Shown here one piece after another: positions 25,691 through 34,673 of a stretch of 64,000 nucleotides of DNA (position 1 is the first letter of the stretch; each line of letters starts with the position of its first letter). The DNA comes from Jiangella sp. DSM 45060 (GTDB lineage: Bacteria > Actinomycetota > Actinomycetes > Jiangellales > Jiangellaceae). Both the position numbers and the translations under genes were made by a program. The notes beneath the pieces are model-generated. The model saw nothing but the letters and a program-made list of their open reading frames with translations, searched no databases and was not told the DNA's origin. The stretch lies in contig NZ_LT629771.1 of the NCBI RefSeq assembly GCF_900105175.1, positions 1,550,001 to 1,614,000 of the forward strand, in the 5' to 3' direction.

Positions 25691-26116
25691 ATGAGCGATG
25701 CCGATTCCGCGGGGCTGGAGCGGCTGGACCGCGGCACCTGCTATGCGCTGCTGCGGTCGCTGCCGATCGGGCGCATCGTGTTCACCGAGGGTGCGCTGCC
25801 GGCGATCCAGCCGGTGAACTTCGTCCTCGACGGCGACGACGTGATCATCCGGACGGGGATGGGGTCGAAGCTGGCCGCCGCGACCCGTTCCGCCGTCGTC
25901 GCGTTCGAGGCCGACCGGTTCGACGAGGACGCGCTGGCCGGGTGGTCGGTGGTGCTGGTCGGGCGGGCCGAGGCGGTCACCGGCGAGCAGGAGCGGACCC
26001 GGCTGGCGGCGCTCGGTCTCACGCCGTGGGCGCCGGGCGAGCGGCCGCACTACATCCGCATCCGCCCGGAGATCGTCCGCGGCCGCCGCGTGCCGCCGCA
26101 GCGGCCGGGCGGCTGA
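25691..26116 (+). CDS. Pyridoxamine 5'-phosphate oxidase-like flavin-binding protein
   Basis: Small split-barrel protein of 141 aa related to NimA/PPOX-like proteins, which bind FMN or F420. Recognisable landmarks are the N-terminal LLRSLPIGRIVFTEGALPAIQPVNFVLDG, VIIRTGMGSKLAA and VAFEADRFDE. The ATG at 25691 gives the usual family start; an in-frame ATG at 25589 adds an unrelated N-terminus. Its reaction is unknown. It is convergent with, and directly abuts, the regulator gene on the other strand. Confidence 0.83.
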   Translation: MSDADSAGLERLDRGTCYALLRSLPIGRIVFTEGALPAIQPVNFVLDGDDVIIRTGMGSKLAAATRSAVVAFEADRFDEDALAGWSVVLVGRAEAVTGEQERTRLAALGLTPWAPGERPHYIRIRPEIVRGRRVPPQRPGG

Positions 26117-26803
26117 TCAGGCCCGCAACTCGACGCAGCACTCGCCGGGGCGCGGCGCCAGCACGGCCTCGACCCGGGCGGCCTGCAGGCCGCCGAGCAG
26201 GCCGTCGAGGAAGGCGTGGTTGATGCCGCAGACCAGCTCGGTGGAGCGGGCGGCCAGTGGGTGGAACGGGCAGTTGCGCAGCCGTACGCAGGTGGGCGAC
26301 TCGCGGCTGGGCTCGAAGCCGTAGTCGGTCAGCAGCGTCTCGGCGAGCGTCAGGGCGCGTTCGGCGCCGAGCCGGCCGGGCTTGACGCGGGCGCGTTCGG
26401 CGGCGCCGGCATCGGCGCCGTGCTGCCGGGCGACCCGCACGGACGCCTCGCGGGCGGTCTCGTCGTCCCCCTCGGTGAGGACCGCGTCGATGAGGACCTC
26501 GGCGAGCATGGCGTGCCGCCGCGGCGGGATGGCGACCTGGACGTCGTCGCGGGCGGGCTCGTACACCTTGGGGGCGCGGCCGACTTTACGGATGCCGCCG
26601 ACCGGCTGGAAGTGCGCCCGCAGCAGTCCGGCGTCGACCAGTTTGTCGAGGTGGAACGCGGCCAGCTTGCGGGAGATGCCGGCCGACGCGGCGGCTTCGT
26701 CGCGGGTGACGGGGCGGCGGGCCTGCCGGATGAACGCGTACATGCGGCGCCGCAGCGGCTCGTCGAGCGCGGCGACGGCGCTGATCTCGGCCTCTCCTGT
26801 CAC
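26117..26803 (-). CDS. COG2345/SufR-like winged-helix regulator
   Basis: Transcriptional regulator, 228 aa. The ArsR-like winged helix covers about residues 13-75 (RDEAAASAGISRKLAAFHLDKLVDAGLL). The C-terminal sensor carries CVRLRNCPFHPLA, then VCGINHAF and a terminal ECCVEL, a cysteine pattern found in SufR-like regulators that bind an iron-sulfur cluster. It is divergent from the DUF2231 gene 95 bases away, which is its likely target. Metal or redox sensing is inferred from the cysteines only. Confidence 0.82.
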   Translation of the reverse strand: MTGEAEISAVAALDEPLRRRMYAFIRQARRPVTRDEAAASAGISRKLAAFHLDKLVDAGLLRAHFQPVGGIRKVGRAPKVYEPARDDVQVAIPPRRHAMLAEVLIDAVLTEGDDETAREASVRVARQHGADAGAAERARVKPGRLGAERALTLAETLLTDYGFEPSRESPTCVRLRNCPFHPLAARSTELVCGINHAFLDGLLGGLQAARVEAVLAPRPGECCVELRA

Positions 26804-26898
26804 CCCACCACGATAACGCGTACGGCGATGAGCTCAATCCGGGAACTTGACCACGTCGCCGAATAAGACCAATATCTGTTAGTGAAAAGGAGGTCGCC

Positions 26899-27411
26899 AT
26901 GACCAGCGGCATGGAGCAGGCGAAGCGGCCGGTGAGCCGGTGGCTGGCCGGGCCGTACGGGCACCCGTTCCACCCGATCCTGGTGACGGTGCCGATCGGG
27001 GCGTGGGTCGCGAGCCTCGTGTTCGACCTGTCCTCGCAGGCGGTGTCCGACCCGGAGTTCCTGACCCGCGGGTCGATGTGGCTGATCGGCATCGGCGTGC
27101 TCGGCGCGATCGCCGCGGCCATGGTGGGCTTCCTCGACCTGTTCGCCATCCCGCCCGGCACCGCGGCGTTCCGCACGGCCATCGTGCACATGAGCCTGAA
27201 CCTGACGATCACCGTGGCCTACGCGGCCAACTTCCTGTGGCGCCGCGACGGCGGCGGGCTGGACGACGCGGTCGCGCCCGGCCCGCTGGTGCTGTCGGTG
27301 GCCGCCTTGGCGGCGCTCGGGGTGTCGGGCTACCTCGGCGGCAAGCTGGCCTACCACTACGGCGTCCGGGTGGCCGACGAGACCACGCAGGCCGAGGGCT
27401 ACCGGCACTGA
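26899..27411 (+). CDS. DUF2231 membrane protein
   Basis: Integral membrane protein of 170 aa with four predicted membrane segments. The N-terminal GHPFHPILVTVPIGAW motif, with its two histidines, and GFLDLFAIPPGTAAFRTAIVHMSLN identify the DUF2231 family, often thought to be redox- or haem-related. AAAGGAGG lies 7 bases before the ATG at 26899. It is followed by another small membrane protein and divergent from the SufR-like regulator. Confidence 0.87.
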   Translation: MTSGMEQAKRPVSRWLAGPYGHPFHPILVTVPIGAWVASLVFDLSSQAVSDPEFLTRGSMWLIGIGVLGAIAAAMVGFLDLFAIPPGTAAFRTAIVHMSLNLTITVAYAANFLWRRDGGGLDDAVAPGPLVLSVAALAALGVSGYLGGKLAYHYGVRVADETTQAEGYRH

Positions 27412-27446
27412 CCGCCGCGCGCACACCACGATTCGAGGAGGACATC

Positions 27447-27854
27447 ATGGCTGTGGCCGCACTGGTCACCTGGCTGGTCACCGCGGCAGGTGGCTTCGTC
27501 ATGCTGGGCATCTGGGTCGCGAACGGCGGCCCGAGCCGGCCCGGCGCCAGCCGGTTCCCACCGGCGCTGATCTTCGGCCACTTCGCGCTCGCCGCGATCG
27601 GGCTGGTCGTCTGGATCGTCTACCTGGTCACCGACGAGGACGCGCTGGCGTGGACGGCGCTGGTGTTGCTGCTCCCGGTCGCGCTGCTGGGCTTCACGAT
27701 GCTGGCCCGCTGGCTGCCGGCGTACCGGGCGCGGGGTGGCGACGCCGCGTCCAGGCCGGCCGAGGGACGGTTCCCGGTGCCGGTCGTGGCCGGGCACGGC
27801 CTGTTCGCCGTCGCCACCGTCGTGCTGGTGCTGCTGACGGCGCTGGAGGTCTGA
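27447..27854 (+). CDS. Small membrane protein, function unknown
   Basis: 135 aa with four hydrophobic segments (about 5-25, 40-62, 68-88 and 110-132). GAGGAG lies 6 bases before the ATG at 27447. It probably forms an operon with the DUF2231 gene before it and folE after it, since its TGA is directly followed by the folE GTG. No family was recognised. Confidence 0.78.
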   Translation: MAVAALVTWLVTAAGGFVMLGIWVANGGPSRPGASRFPPALIFGHFALAAIGLVVWIVYLVTDEDALAWTALVLLLPVALLGFTMLARWLPAYRARGGDAASRPAEGRFPVPVVAGHGLFAVATVVLVLLTALEV

Positions 27855-28454
27855 GTGGACGCGTCGACGCACCTGCGGGTGGTCCACGAGCCCGAGGACG
27901 AGCTCGACCTCGAGGCCGCCGAACGGGCCGCCGCCGACTTCCTGCACGCGCTCGGCGTGCACGGCGACGGCGAGGGGATGCGGCGCACGCCCGCGCGCAT
28001 GGCCCGGGCCTACGCCGAGCTGTTCACCCCGCGCCCGTTCGACCTCACCACGTTCCCCAACGACGAGGGGTACGACGAGCTGGTGCTGGCCCGTGACATC
28101 CCGGTCCGCTCCGTCTGCGAGCACCACCTGCTGCCGTTCGTCGGCGTCGCGCACGTCGGCTACCTGCCCGGCGAGCGGATCCTCGGGCTGTCCAAGCTGG
28201 CCCGCATCGTGGAGCACTTCGCCCGCCGTCCGCAGGTCCAGGAACGCCTGACCAAGCAGGTCGCCGACTGGCTGTGCGACCGCCTCGCGCCCAAGGGCGT
28301 CGGCGTCGTCGTCGAGGCGGAGCACAGCTGCATGGTGCTGCGCGGCGTCCAGGCCATCGGCTCCACCACCGTCACGTCCACGCTGCTCGGCACCCTGCGC
28401 GACGACGGCCGCTCCCGCCAGGAGTTCTTCGCCCTCTCCGGGGTGCGGTCCTGA
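27855..28454 (+). CDS. folE: GTP cyclohydrolase I
   Basis: Converts GTP to 7,8-dihydroneopterin triphosphate, the first step to folate and tetrahydropterin; 199 aa. Zinc ligands are Cys88 and His91 in VCEHHLLPF and Cys159 in AEHSCMVLRG. The signature GLSKLARIVEHFARRPQVQE is also present. The GTG start at 27855 follows the upstream stop directly, with GGAGG 6 bases before it. It lies outside the usual ftsH-folE-folP context, so it may be a second, stress-related copy (inference). Confidence 0.95.
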   Translation: MDASTHLRVVHEPEDELDLEAAERAAADFLHALGVHGDGEGMRRTPARMARAYAELFTPRPFDLTTFPNDEGYDELVLARDIPVRSVCEHHLLPFVGVAHVGYLPGERILGLSKLARIVEHFARRPQVQERLTKQVADWLCDRLAPKGVGVVVEAEHSCMVLRGVQAIGSTTVTSTLLGTLRDDGRSRQEFFALSGVRS

Positions 28455-28503
28455 CGCTGGTGTGAAGGTGACGCGAAGGTGGGCCGTGGCACAGTCGGGG
28501 TCC

Positions 28504-29424
28504 ATGGGGTTCCACGACCTGCCCGGCTGGCTGCCGGAGTTCTGCCGCGAGCAGCTGGGGAGCGAGCCGGCCGAGTTGCTGTTCGAGGCGCGCAGCATCT
28601 CGGTGGTGTTCGGGCTGCGCCTGACCGGCGGGGCCGAGGTGGTGGTGAAGGTGCGCACGGCCGACCCGCGGATCGCGGCCTGCGTCGCGGCGCAGACGGC
28701 GCTGGCCGAGGCCGGGTTCCCGTGCCCGCGTCCGCTCACCGAGGCGATCGAGGTCGGCTGGCTGATGGTGCACGCCGAGGCGCACTGGCCCGGCGGCGAG
28801 CTGCTGCGGGGCGACGCGCCCGCGGTCGCGGTCCGCTACGCCGAGGTGTTCGCCGCGCTGATGGACGGCCTGCGCGACGTCGACGTCGCGCCGCCGCTGC
28901 CGAACCCGCGATGGTCCCGGTGGGACCACACCGACAGCGGCGTGTGGCCGGCCATCGGCTTCCTCGACAAGCGCGACCAGCGCGTCGTCACCGAGCACGT
29001 CCTCGACATCGCGGTCCGGGTCCGCCGCCGGCTGCTCGCGTCGACGCTGCCGCCGGTGCTGGGCCACGCCGACTTCGAGGCGCAGAACCTGCGCTGGCGC
29101 GACGGCGAACTCTGGGTGGTGCACGACTGGGACAGCCTGGCGTGGCAGCCCGAGGCGGCGCTCGCCGGCGCGGCGAGCGCGGCGTTCGCCAACGCCGGCC
29201 CGCCGTCCCTGGCGCCGATCGACAGCTCGGCCGCCTTCCTCGAGACCTACCAACGACGCCGCGGCCGCGCCTTCACCGCCGAGGAACTCGAGGTCGCCTG
29301 GGCGGCCAGCCTCTGGACGGCGGCGCACAACGCCCGCTGGGAGCTCCTGCACGGCAGCGTCCCGCTGTCCGGCATCGCGCTGCTCGACCAGGCGGCGGAG
29401 CGGCTGCGCCGGGCGAACGCGTAA
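28504..29424 (+). CDS. Aminoglycoside phosphotransferase-like kinase
   Basis: APH/choline-kinase-fold protein, 306 aa. The catalytic loop is LGHADFEAQNLRW, where the second Asp/His pattern of classical APH enzymes is modified, and the metal-binding motif is VVHDWDSLAW. The ATG at 28504 is preferred over the GTG at 28462. The substrate is unknown; most chromosomal members are not resistance enzymes. It lies 49 bases after folE and convergent with the serine hydrolase gene. Confidence 0.8.
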   Translation: MGFHDLPGWLPEFCREQLGSEPAELLFEARSISVVFGLRLTGGAEVVVKVRTADPRIAACVAAQTALAEAGFPCPRPLTEAIEVGWLMVHAEAHWPGGELLRGDAPAVAVRYAEVFAALMDGLRDVDVAPPLPNPRWSRWDHTDSGVWPAIGFLDKRDQRVVTEHVLDIAVRVRRRLLASTLPPVLGHADFEAQNLRWRDGELWVVHDWDSLAWQPEAALAGAASAAFANAGPPSLAPIDSSAAFLETYQRRRGRAFTAEELEVAWAASLWTAAHNARWELLHGSVPLSGIALLDQAAERLRRANA

Positions 29425-29443
29425 CGGCGGCGGCCATCGCCGG

Positions 29444-30610
29444 TCAGGCGGTGACGAGCTCGCGGGCGAGGCCGACGATCGGGTCGATGTCGTCGTGGTG
29501 GTTGCTGAGGACGACGCTGACCCAGCCGAGATCCGGGAAGACGTCCAGGTTGGTGCTGCGGCCGGGGCCGCTGCCGGAGTGGCCGTGGATGCGCCGCCCG
29601 CGCAGGATCGAGCTGCTGTGGCCGTACCCGTAGAAGCCGTGGTCGCGCGGCGGCCCGGGCCGGTCCGGCGACGGCGGCGGGGCGACGACCTTCGGGCTGG
29701 TGACGAGGTGGGCGTAGGCCGGCGCGAGCAGCACGTCGTCGTCGGTGAGGGCGGTGGCGAAGCGGACCAGGTCGGCGACGGTGGAGGTGGCGCCCTCGTC
29801 CGGGCCGCCGATGTAGCGGAACCGGTCGGACGCGGTGACGTCGGCGAAGGCGCCGTCGCGGGGCTCGTAGAGGCGGGCCCAGCGCTCGTCCGCGCGCAGC
29901 TGCCGCACCGTCGGGAAACCGGTGTCGCGCAGCTTCGCGGGCCCGAAGACGTGGTCGGCGACGTACTCGTGGAAGGTCGTGCCGGAGACGGCGGCGATGA
30001 CGGCGCCGAGCAGGAAGAAGCCGTCGTTGCTGTACCGGTGCCGGCTGCCGGGCGCGAAGTCGGGCGCCGGCAGTGATCGCAGCAGCTCCATCCGCGCCTC
30101 CCACGTCTGCTCGACGCCGATCGGGGCGGGCGGCGGCTCCTCGCCCGGGCCCTGCAACGGCGGCCGCCCGAACCCCGACGTGTGCGTGAGCAGGTGGTGG
30201 ACGGTGACGGAGGCCGCGACCGCGGACTCGAGCCCGGTGACGTACTCGCCGACGGGGTCGTCGAGGCGCAGCCGCCCCCGCTGCACCAGCTGGGCGACGG
30301 CGACGGCGGTGAACTGCTTGGTCATCGAGGCGAGGTCGAACCGGGTGTCCGGCCGGTTCGGGCGATCCGGGTCCCGGTTCGCGAGCCCGTACGACCGCGT
30401 CAGCACCGCCCTGCCGCGGTGCGCCAGCCGGACGATGCCGGAGAACCGCCCGTCCGCGGCCCGCTCCTCGACGAGGCGGTCGAAGTGGCCGCCGGGGCGC
30501 AGGTCCTGCGGGGCGGCGGCCTCGGAGCTCGCGGCCGTCGCGGCGCCGACGACGACGGCGCCCGCGCCGCCCAGCACCGAGCGGCGCGACAGCAGCGGAC
30601 GCGCGCTCAT
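29444..30610 (-). CDS. Secreted beta-lactamase-fold serine hydrolase
   Basis: Class C beta-lactamase-related or D-Ala carboxypeptidase-like hydrolase, 388 aa. A Tat signal (SRRSVLGGAGAVVVG) is followed by the SxxK motif S95-M-T-K98, a YSN triad and a HSGSG motif near the end. The ATG at 30610 has GGAGG 7 bases upstream; a GTG at 30613 overlaps the preceding stop. It is coupled to the PBP4-like gene upstream, which points to a cell-wall peptide role rather than antibiotic resistance (inference). Confidence 0.88.
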   Translation of the reverse strand: MSARPLLSRRSVLGGAGAVVVGAATAASSEAAAPQDLRPGGHFDRLVEERAADGRFSGIVRLAHRGRAVLTRSYGLANRDPDRPNRPDTRFDLASMTKQFTAVAVAQLVQRGRLRLDDPVGEYVTGLESAVAASVTVHHLLTHTSGFGRPPLQGPGEEPPPAPIGVEQTWEARMELLRSLPAPDFAPGSRHRYSNDGFFLLGAVIAAVSGTTFHEYVADHVFGPAKLRDTGFPTVRQLRADERWARLYEPRDGAFADVTASDRFRYIGGPDEGATSTVADLVRFATALTDDDVLLAPAYAHLVTSPKVVAPPPSPDRPGPPRDHGFYGYGHSSSILRGRRIHGHSGSGPGRSTNLDVFPDLGWVSVVLSNHHDDIDPIVGLARELVTA

Positions 30611-32193
30611 CACCGCTCCTCCCCGAGCAGCAGGTAGGCCGCCGTGACGATGTCGCCGATGGCCTGGCCGGCCAGCTGCTGGACCTTCGTCGCGTCGGCG
30701 GCCGGCACGGTGTGCTCCATGAAGACGCCGAACAGCAGCGAGTCGCCGCCCGGCCGCTCGATGAAGCCGGCCAGCGCCTTGGCGAGGTCCTGATCGGTGT
30801 CCGGGCCACCGCCGCGGTGCGAGGTACCGGTCTTGGCGAAGACGTGGCCGGCCGCGGGCGAGTCGGTGGAGACGTCGGTGAGCGTGCCGTCGCGGCCCAG
30901 GATCGCCAGCGACGGGCGGAACTCGGGCAGCCAGCGCTGCCGGCTCAGGTAGGCGAGGAAGTCGACGAAGAAGGCCGGGGTGTAGTCGTTGTCCGCGCTG
31001 CCGGGCGGATCGGTGTCCAGGCCGGCCCGCCGGAACAGCCGCTGCCGCAGCCGCGCGTACCCCGCGAGCGGGTCGTCGCGGTCGTGGCCGGCGATGGCGC
31101 CGATCACGTACTGCCAGCCGGTCGCGTGCACGTTCGAGCTGGGTTTGAGCATCACCTTCACCACCTCCGACAGCGGCGGCGACACGTGCTCGGCGAGCCG
31201 GTTCGGCCGGGTGTAGTGCTCGGGCGCGCTGGCGCCGGACGACGGTCCCGCCTGCGCCTCGACGCCGGCCTCGCGCAGCGCCTGGGCGAAGGCCAGCTCG
31301 CCGAACCGGGCCGGGCCGGGGACGGGGTAGTTCCAGTGGACGTCCGGCGCGCCGGCCGGGAGGTCGCCGATGAGTGTGACGGTGCGCGTGCCGTCAGCGT
31401 TCGCGACGTCGCCGGTGTAGCGCAGCGGCCGGCCGGGCGGGCCGCCGGGAGAGACGGTGGCGACCTCGTTGACGATCGTCACGTAGCCGACGTCCGGCGA
31501 GATCGTCAGCCGCGCGGGGGCGCCGGGGGCGGCGCCGGGCGTGACGGTCACGTCGATCACGTTGTCGTTGAGCGTCAGTGGCGACACGGTCATCGCCACG
31601 CCGCCCGCGGACTCCGGCGTCTCGGCGTACAACGACGCGTCGACGACGACGTGCCCGCCCACCCGGGTGACGCCGGCCGCCGCGACCTCGGCCGCCAGCC
31701 TCCGCAGTACCGCCAGCGGATCGCCCGGCGCCGGCGGACGACCGGGGTAGGTGTGGTCGGGCTCCGGCGCAAAGACCGACCCGTCCGGCTGGATCCGCCC
31801 GCCCAGCACGAGGTCGCCGCCGGCCACGAGGACGAGGTCGCCGTGCAGCACGCCGTCCTCGACCGGGCCGGTCCGGTACACCGGCGTGCGGAAGCGGTGG
31901 TCCGGCCCCAGCGTCGAGTACGCGGTGGCGGCGATGAAGATCTTCGACGACGACCCCGCGGCGAACAGCTCGTCCGGCCGCAGCGTGTAGACCGGGTCCG
32001 TGCCCGGCCGCGCGATGACGGCGCCCCAGCGCGCCCCGGCGAACTCCGGCCGCCCGACGATGTCGCGCACCGCCGCCGCGAACTCGTCCCCTCCGGAGGC
32101 GGTGGAGGCGGCCGCGGCAGGTCTGGCCACCACCGGGGCCACCAGGGCCGTCGTCATCATTGCGAGCACGGTCCGCCGGGTCGGTGTCGTCAT
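30610..32193 (-). CDS. dacB: D-alanyl-D-alanine carboxypeptidase, PBP4/S13 family
   Basis: Penicillin-binding protein of peptidase family S13, 527 aa, acting on peptidoglycan outside the membrane. A signal peptide of about 28 residues (RRTVLAMMTTALVAP) is present. Catalytic motifs are S81-S-S-K84, SSN in KPSSNVHA, and KTG in FAKTGTSHRG. The large insert between the first two motifs is typical of this class. It forms an operon with the downstream serine hydrolase. An AGACGG/CCGTCT inverted repeat lies 26-46 bases upstream of the ATG. Confidence 0.93.
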   Translation of the reverse strand: MTTPTRRTVLAMMTTALVAPVVARPAAAASTASGGDEFAAAVRDIVGRPEFAGARWGAVIARPGTDPVYTLRPDELFAAGSSSKIFIAATAYSTLGPDHRFRTPVYRTGPVEDGVLHGDLVLVAGGDLVLGGRIQPDGSVFAPEPDHTYPGRPPAPGDPLAVLRRLAAEVAAAGVTRVGGHVVVDASLYAETPESAGGVAMTVSPLTLNDNVIDVTVTPGAAPGAPARLTISPDVGYVTIVNEVATVSPGGPPGRPLRYTGDVANADGTRTVTLIGDLPAGAPDVHWNYPVPGPARFGELAFAQALREAGVEAQAGPSSGASAPEHYTRPNRLAEHVSPPLSEVVKVMLKPSSNVHATGWQYVIGAIAGHDRDDPLAGYARLRQRLFRRAGLDTDPPGSADNDYTPAFFVDFLAYLSRQRWLPEFRPSLAILGRDGTLTDVSTDSPAAGHVFAKTGTSHRGGGPDTDQDLAKALAGFIERPGGDSLLFGVFMEHTVPAADATKVQQLAGQAIGDIVTAAYLLLGEER

Positions 32194-32218
32194 GCGGACA
32201 CGGTGCGCGGCCCCGATG

Positions 32219-32239
32219 AGACGGACTTAGGACCCGTCT
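32219..32239. promoter_or_regulatory. Inverted repeat upstream of dacB
   Basis: AGACGG-ACTTAGGAC-CCGTCT, with 6-bp arms and a 9-bp spacer, just upstream of the dacB start. Possible operator for a cell-wall stress regulator; no regulator gene is adjacent. Confidence 0.35.
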
Positions 32240-32256
32240 AAGAGAAGCCTGAACGC

Positions 32257-32377
32257 TCAGCTCACGAGCAGGTAGACCAGCACCGGCCCGGCGGCGATCA
32301 GCGCGAGCATGCTCCCGTGCAGCAGCTTGTGGTCGGCCAGCAGCGCCACGAACTCGCGCAGGAACGCGTTGGGGACT
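32257..32377 (-). other. Displaced C-terminal reading frame of the YdcF-family gene
   Basis: Directly after the premature TAG of the YdcF-family gene, another frame encodes VPNAFLREFVALLADHKLL and a final hydrophobic segment (MLALIAAGPVLVYLLV) ending at TGA 32257-32259. This matches the expected C-terminal part of the family (ARYxxPxAxLREFVA). One extra base within TACTAGTCC would join the two frames. Confidence 0.7.
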
Positions 32378-33257
32378 AGTAGCGGGCGGTCTTGGCGCCG
32401 GCCACCTGCGCGGGCAGTCGCAGCTGCCGCGACTGGATGGCGGCGCGCAGGGCGTGGTAGCTGCTGGTGACGACGAGCAGCCGGCCGTCGTCGCCGCGGG
32501 CGGCCAGCAGCCGGTGGCTGAAAACGAGATTCTCACGGGTCGACCGGGACCGGTCCTCCTCGGCCACCACCTCGGCGGGGAGGCCGCGCTCACGCAGGTA
32601 GCGGCCCATCGCGTGCGCCTCGGCGACCGGCTCGTCCGGCCCCTGCCCGCCGGACGCGATGACGAGCGGCGCGTGGCCCGCGGCCACTTCGCGGTGGTAC
32701 AGCTCGACGGCCCGGTCCAGGCGGGCGGCGAGCAGCGGCGGCACCGTCCCGCGAGGGACGGCGGATCCGAGCACGACGATCGCGGCGCTGCCCGGGGCCG
32801 GCCGCAGCCGCGAGTACACCAGCGCGTACAGCGTCACCAGCGTGAACAGGAACCCGATGTAGCCGGCCACGCCGAGCAGCGAGAGCAGCAGCGCCGGCAG
32901 CACGCCGGGCTCCCGCGAGCGGGCGGCGATGAGGAAGCCGGCCGGGACCACCACCACGACGGCGAGAATGGCGAGCCCGGCCAGCAGCGACATCGCGTTG
33001 CCGAGCCGGAACCGCTCGCGGCGCAGCACGCGCACGCCGTTGACGATCAGCAGCACCGCCAGCCCGACGACGAGCAGCGGCGACACCGCGATGAGGACGA
33101 CGAGCACCTCCGGCGCCAGCTCGTCGAGCAGCCCGAGCAGCACGAACCCGGCGCCGAACAGCAGCAGGAGCCCGTTGCTCAGCCGTCGGGGCTCGCGGTG
33201 GAAGCGCCAGGCGAAGACGGCGAGCAGGGCGCCGCCGATCACGAGCTGCGACGTCAT
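32376..33257 (-). CDS. YdcF/SanA-family (DUF218) membrane protein, apparently frameshifted
   Basis: An N-terminal region of about 150 residues with five or so membrane segments is followed by a DUF218 domain with IVVLGSAVPRG, VIASGGQGPDE and TRENLVFSHRLL. The family is linked to envelope functions. The frame ends at TAG after AGAKTARY, but the rest of the expected C-terminus continues in another frame to 32257. The gene is therefore either a recent pseudogene, shortened by about 40 residues, or contains a sequencing error. The start at 33257 is followed at once by a hydrophobic segment. Confidence 0.83.
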   Translation of the reverse strand: MTSQLVIGGALLAVFAWRFHREPRRLSNGLLLLFGAGFVLLGLLDELAPEVLVVLIAVSPLLVVGLAVLLIVNGVRVLRRERFRLGNAMSLLAGLAILAVVVVVPAGFLIAARSREPGVLPALLLSLLGVAGYIGFLFTLVTLYALVYSRLRPAPGSAAIVVLGSAVPRGTVPPLLAARLDRAVELYHREVAAGHAPLVIASGGQGPDEPVAEAHAMGRYLRERGLPAEVVAEEDRSRSTRENLVFSHRLLAARGDDGRLLVVTSSYHALRAAIQSRQLRLPAQVAGAKTARY

Positions 33258-33268
33258 GCGCGCACCCT

Positions 33269-33299
33269 AACCGGGCGGCGGGGGCCGCCGCGGCCGGTT
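33269..33299. terminator. Hairpin after the sulfatase gene
   Basis: AACCGGGCGGCGG pairs with CCGCCGCGGCCGGTT, allowing small bulges, in the 63-bp gap between the sulfatase stop and the YdcF gene start. It probably ends the long leftward operon. Confidence 0.5.
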
Positions 33300-33320
33300 C
33301 CCGCGACCCGTGCGGCGGCG

Positions 33321-34673
33321 TCAGCCCGGCCCGAACCCCAGCTCGTCGCGGCGCAGCCGGAACGCGGCCAGTGCCGGCGCGCGCCGCGGGTCGGCGACGA
33401 CGTCGCGCCGCTCGCCCGGGTCGGCCTCGAGATCGAACAGCACCTCGGGCCCCTCGTCGCCGTACCACTGGTACTTGAGCGCGCCCCGCTTGATCATCAG
33501 CCGGGTGCCGTCGAACTGGGAGACCGCCTCGTCGTCCCAGCCGGACGCGTCGCCGGACAGCAGCGGCGCCAGGCTCCGGCTGTCCAGGCCCTTGGGCACC
33601 GGCACCCCGGTCAGCTCGCAGAGCGTGGCGTAGAGGTCGCAGAGGCTGACGTTCTGGGTGACGGCGGACGGGGCGAAGCGCCGCGGCCAGCGGACGAACA
33701 GCGGCACCCGGGCGCTGGCCTCGTAGAACCGCTGCTTCTCCCACACGCCGTGCTCGCCGAGCATCTCGCCGTGGTCGCTGGTGAACACCACGATCCAGTC
33801 GTCGAGGTCCTGGCCGGCCAGCCGTAACCCGTCGAGCACCTGCCCGAACAGGGCGTCGGCGGCCTCGATCATCGCGTAGTAGGCGGCCACCGCGCGCTGT
33901 TGCTCGCGCCGCGTGACCTCGATGCCGGCCCGCACGACGTGGCGCCGGCCGCCGAGCACGGGATGGCCGGACAGCTCCTGGTCCTCGTACAGCGGCACGC
34001 GGGTGAGGTAGTGCTCGAACAGCTCCCGGTGCGGGGTGAGGTAGGGGTAGTGCGGCTGGTGCAGGCTCACCTTGAGCAGCAGCGGCACCTCGGGGATCGC
34101 ACGGTCGTAGTAGCTGTCGACGAAATGCTCGTGGACGTACTGCAGCGCGCCGGCCACGGTGTACTCGTCGCGGGCCACGTACGGCGACCGCCCGATGCCG
34201 GCCCGCTTGACCTCGGTGACCTGCGACCACTTGTGCGTGGCCGGCGTCGGCAGGCCGCGGTAGGAGTCCTCGTCGCGGCCGGCGAGGTGGTGCGGCGCGA
34301 CACCGCTCTCCATGCCGATCAGGTGCGTCCAGCCCTGCGCCTGGTCGACGCCGACGTGGTGCAGCTTGCCGGCCGCGACCGTGCGGTAGCCGTGCAGTGC
34401 GAGTTGGCGGGCGAAGGTGAGGTGGCCGGGCGCGAGGTCGTCGCCGAACCGCTCGACGCCGCAGTGCCGGGGGAACTGCCCGGCCATCATCGCCTGCCGC
34501 CCGGGGACGCAGATCGGCGCGGGCGTGTAGGCGTTGCCGAACACGACGGCGCTGCGGGCCAGCTCGTCCAGCACCGGCGTGCGGACCACCGGGTCGCCGG
34601 CGAACCCCGCGACGTCGAAGCGGTGCTCGTCGGTCATGAGGAACAGGATGTTGGGGCGGCGCGGTGCCGTCAC
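33321..34673 (-). CDS. Sulfatase (formylglycine-dependent), last gene of the Dpp-type operon
   Basis: Type I sulfatase, 450 aa, no signal peptide. The N-terminal metal site is FLMTDEHRFD. The active-site motif is Cys55-V-P-G-R, a variant of CxPSR that needs oxidation to formylglycine, and TSDHGEMLGEHG is the later metal site. The GTG at 34673 overlaps the DUF2264 stop (GTGA). It is cytoplasmic by sequence, so it probably desulfates an imported compound. The CxPGR form and DEHRFD resemble arylsulfatase/choline-sulfatase-like groups, but the substrate is open. Confidence 0.9.
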   Translation of the reverse strand: MTAPRRPNILFLMTDEHRFDVAGFAGDPVVRTPVLDELARSAVVFGNAYTPAPICVPGRQAMMAGQFPRHCGVERFGDDLAPGHLTFARQLALHGYRTVAAGKLHHVGVDQAQGWTHLIGMESGVAPHHLAGRDEDSYRGLPTPATHKWSQVTEVKRAGIGRSPYVARDEYTVAGALQYVHEHFVDSYYDRAIPEVPLLLKVSLHQPHYPYLTPHRELFEHYLTRVPLYEDQELSGHPVLGGRRHVVRAGIEVTRREQQRAVAAYYAMIEAADALFGQVLDGLRLAGQDLDDWIVVFTSDHGEMLGEHGVWEKQRFYEASARVPLFVRWPRRFAPSAVTQNVSLCDLYATLCELTGVPVPKGLDSRSLAPLLSGDASGWDDEAVSQFDGTRLMIKRGALKYQWYGDEGPEVLFDLEADPGERRDVVADPRRAPALAAFRLRRDELGFGPG

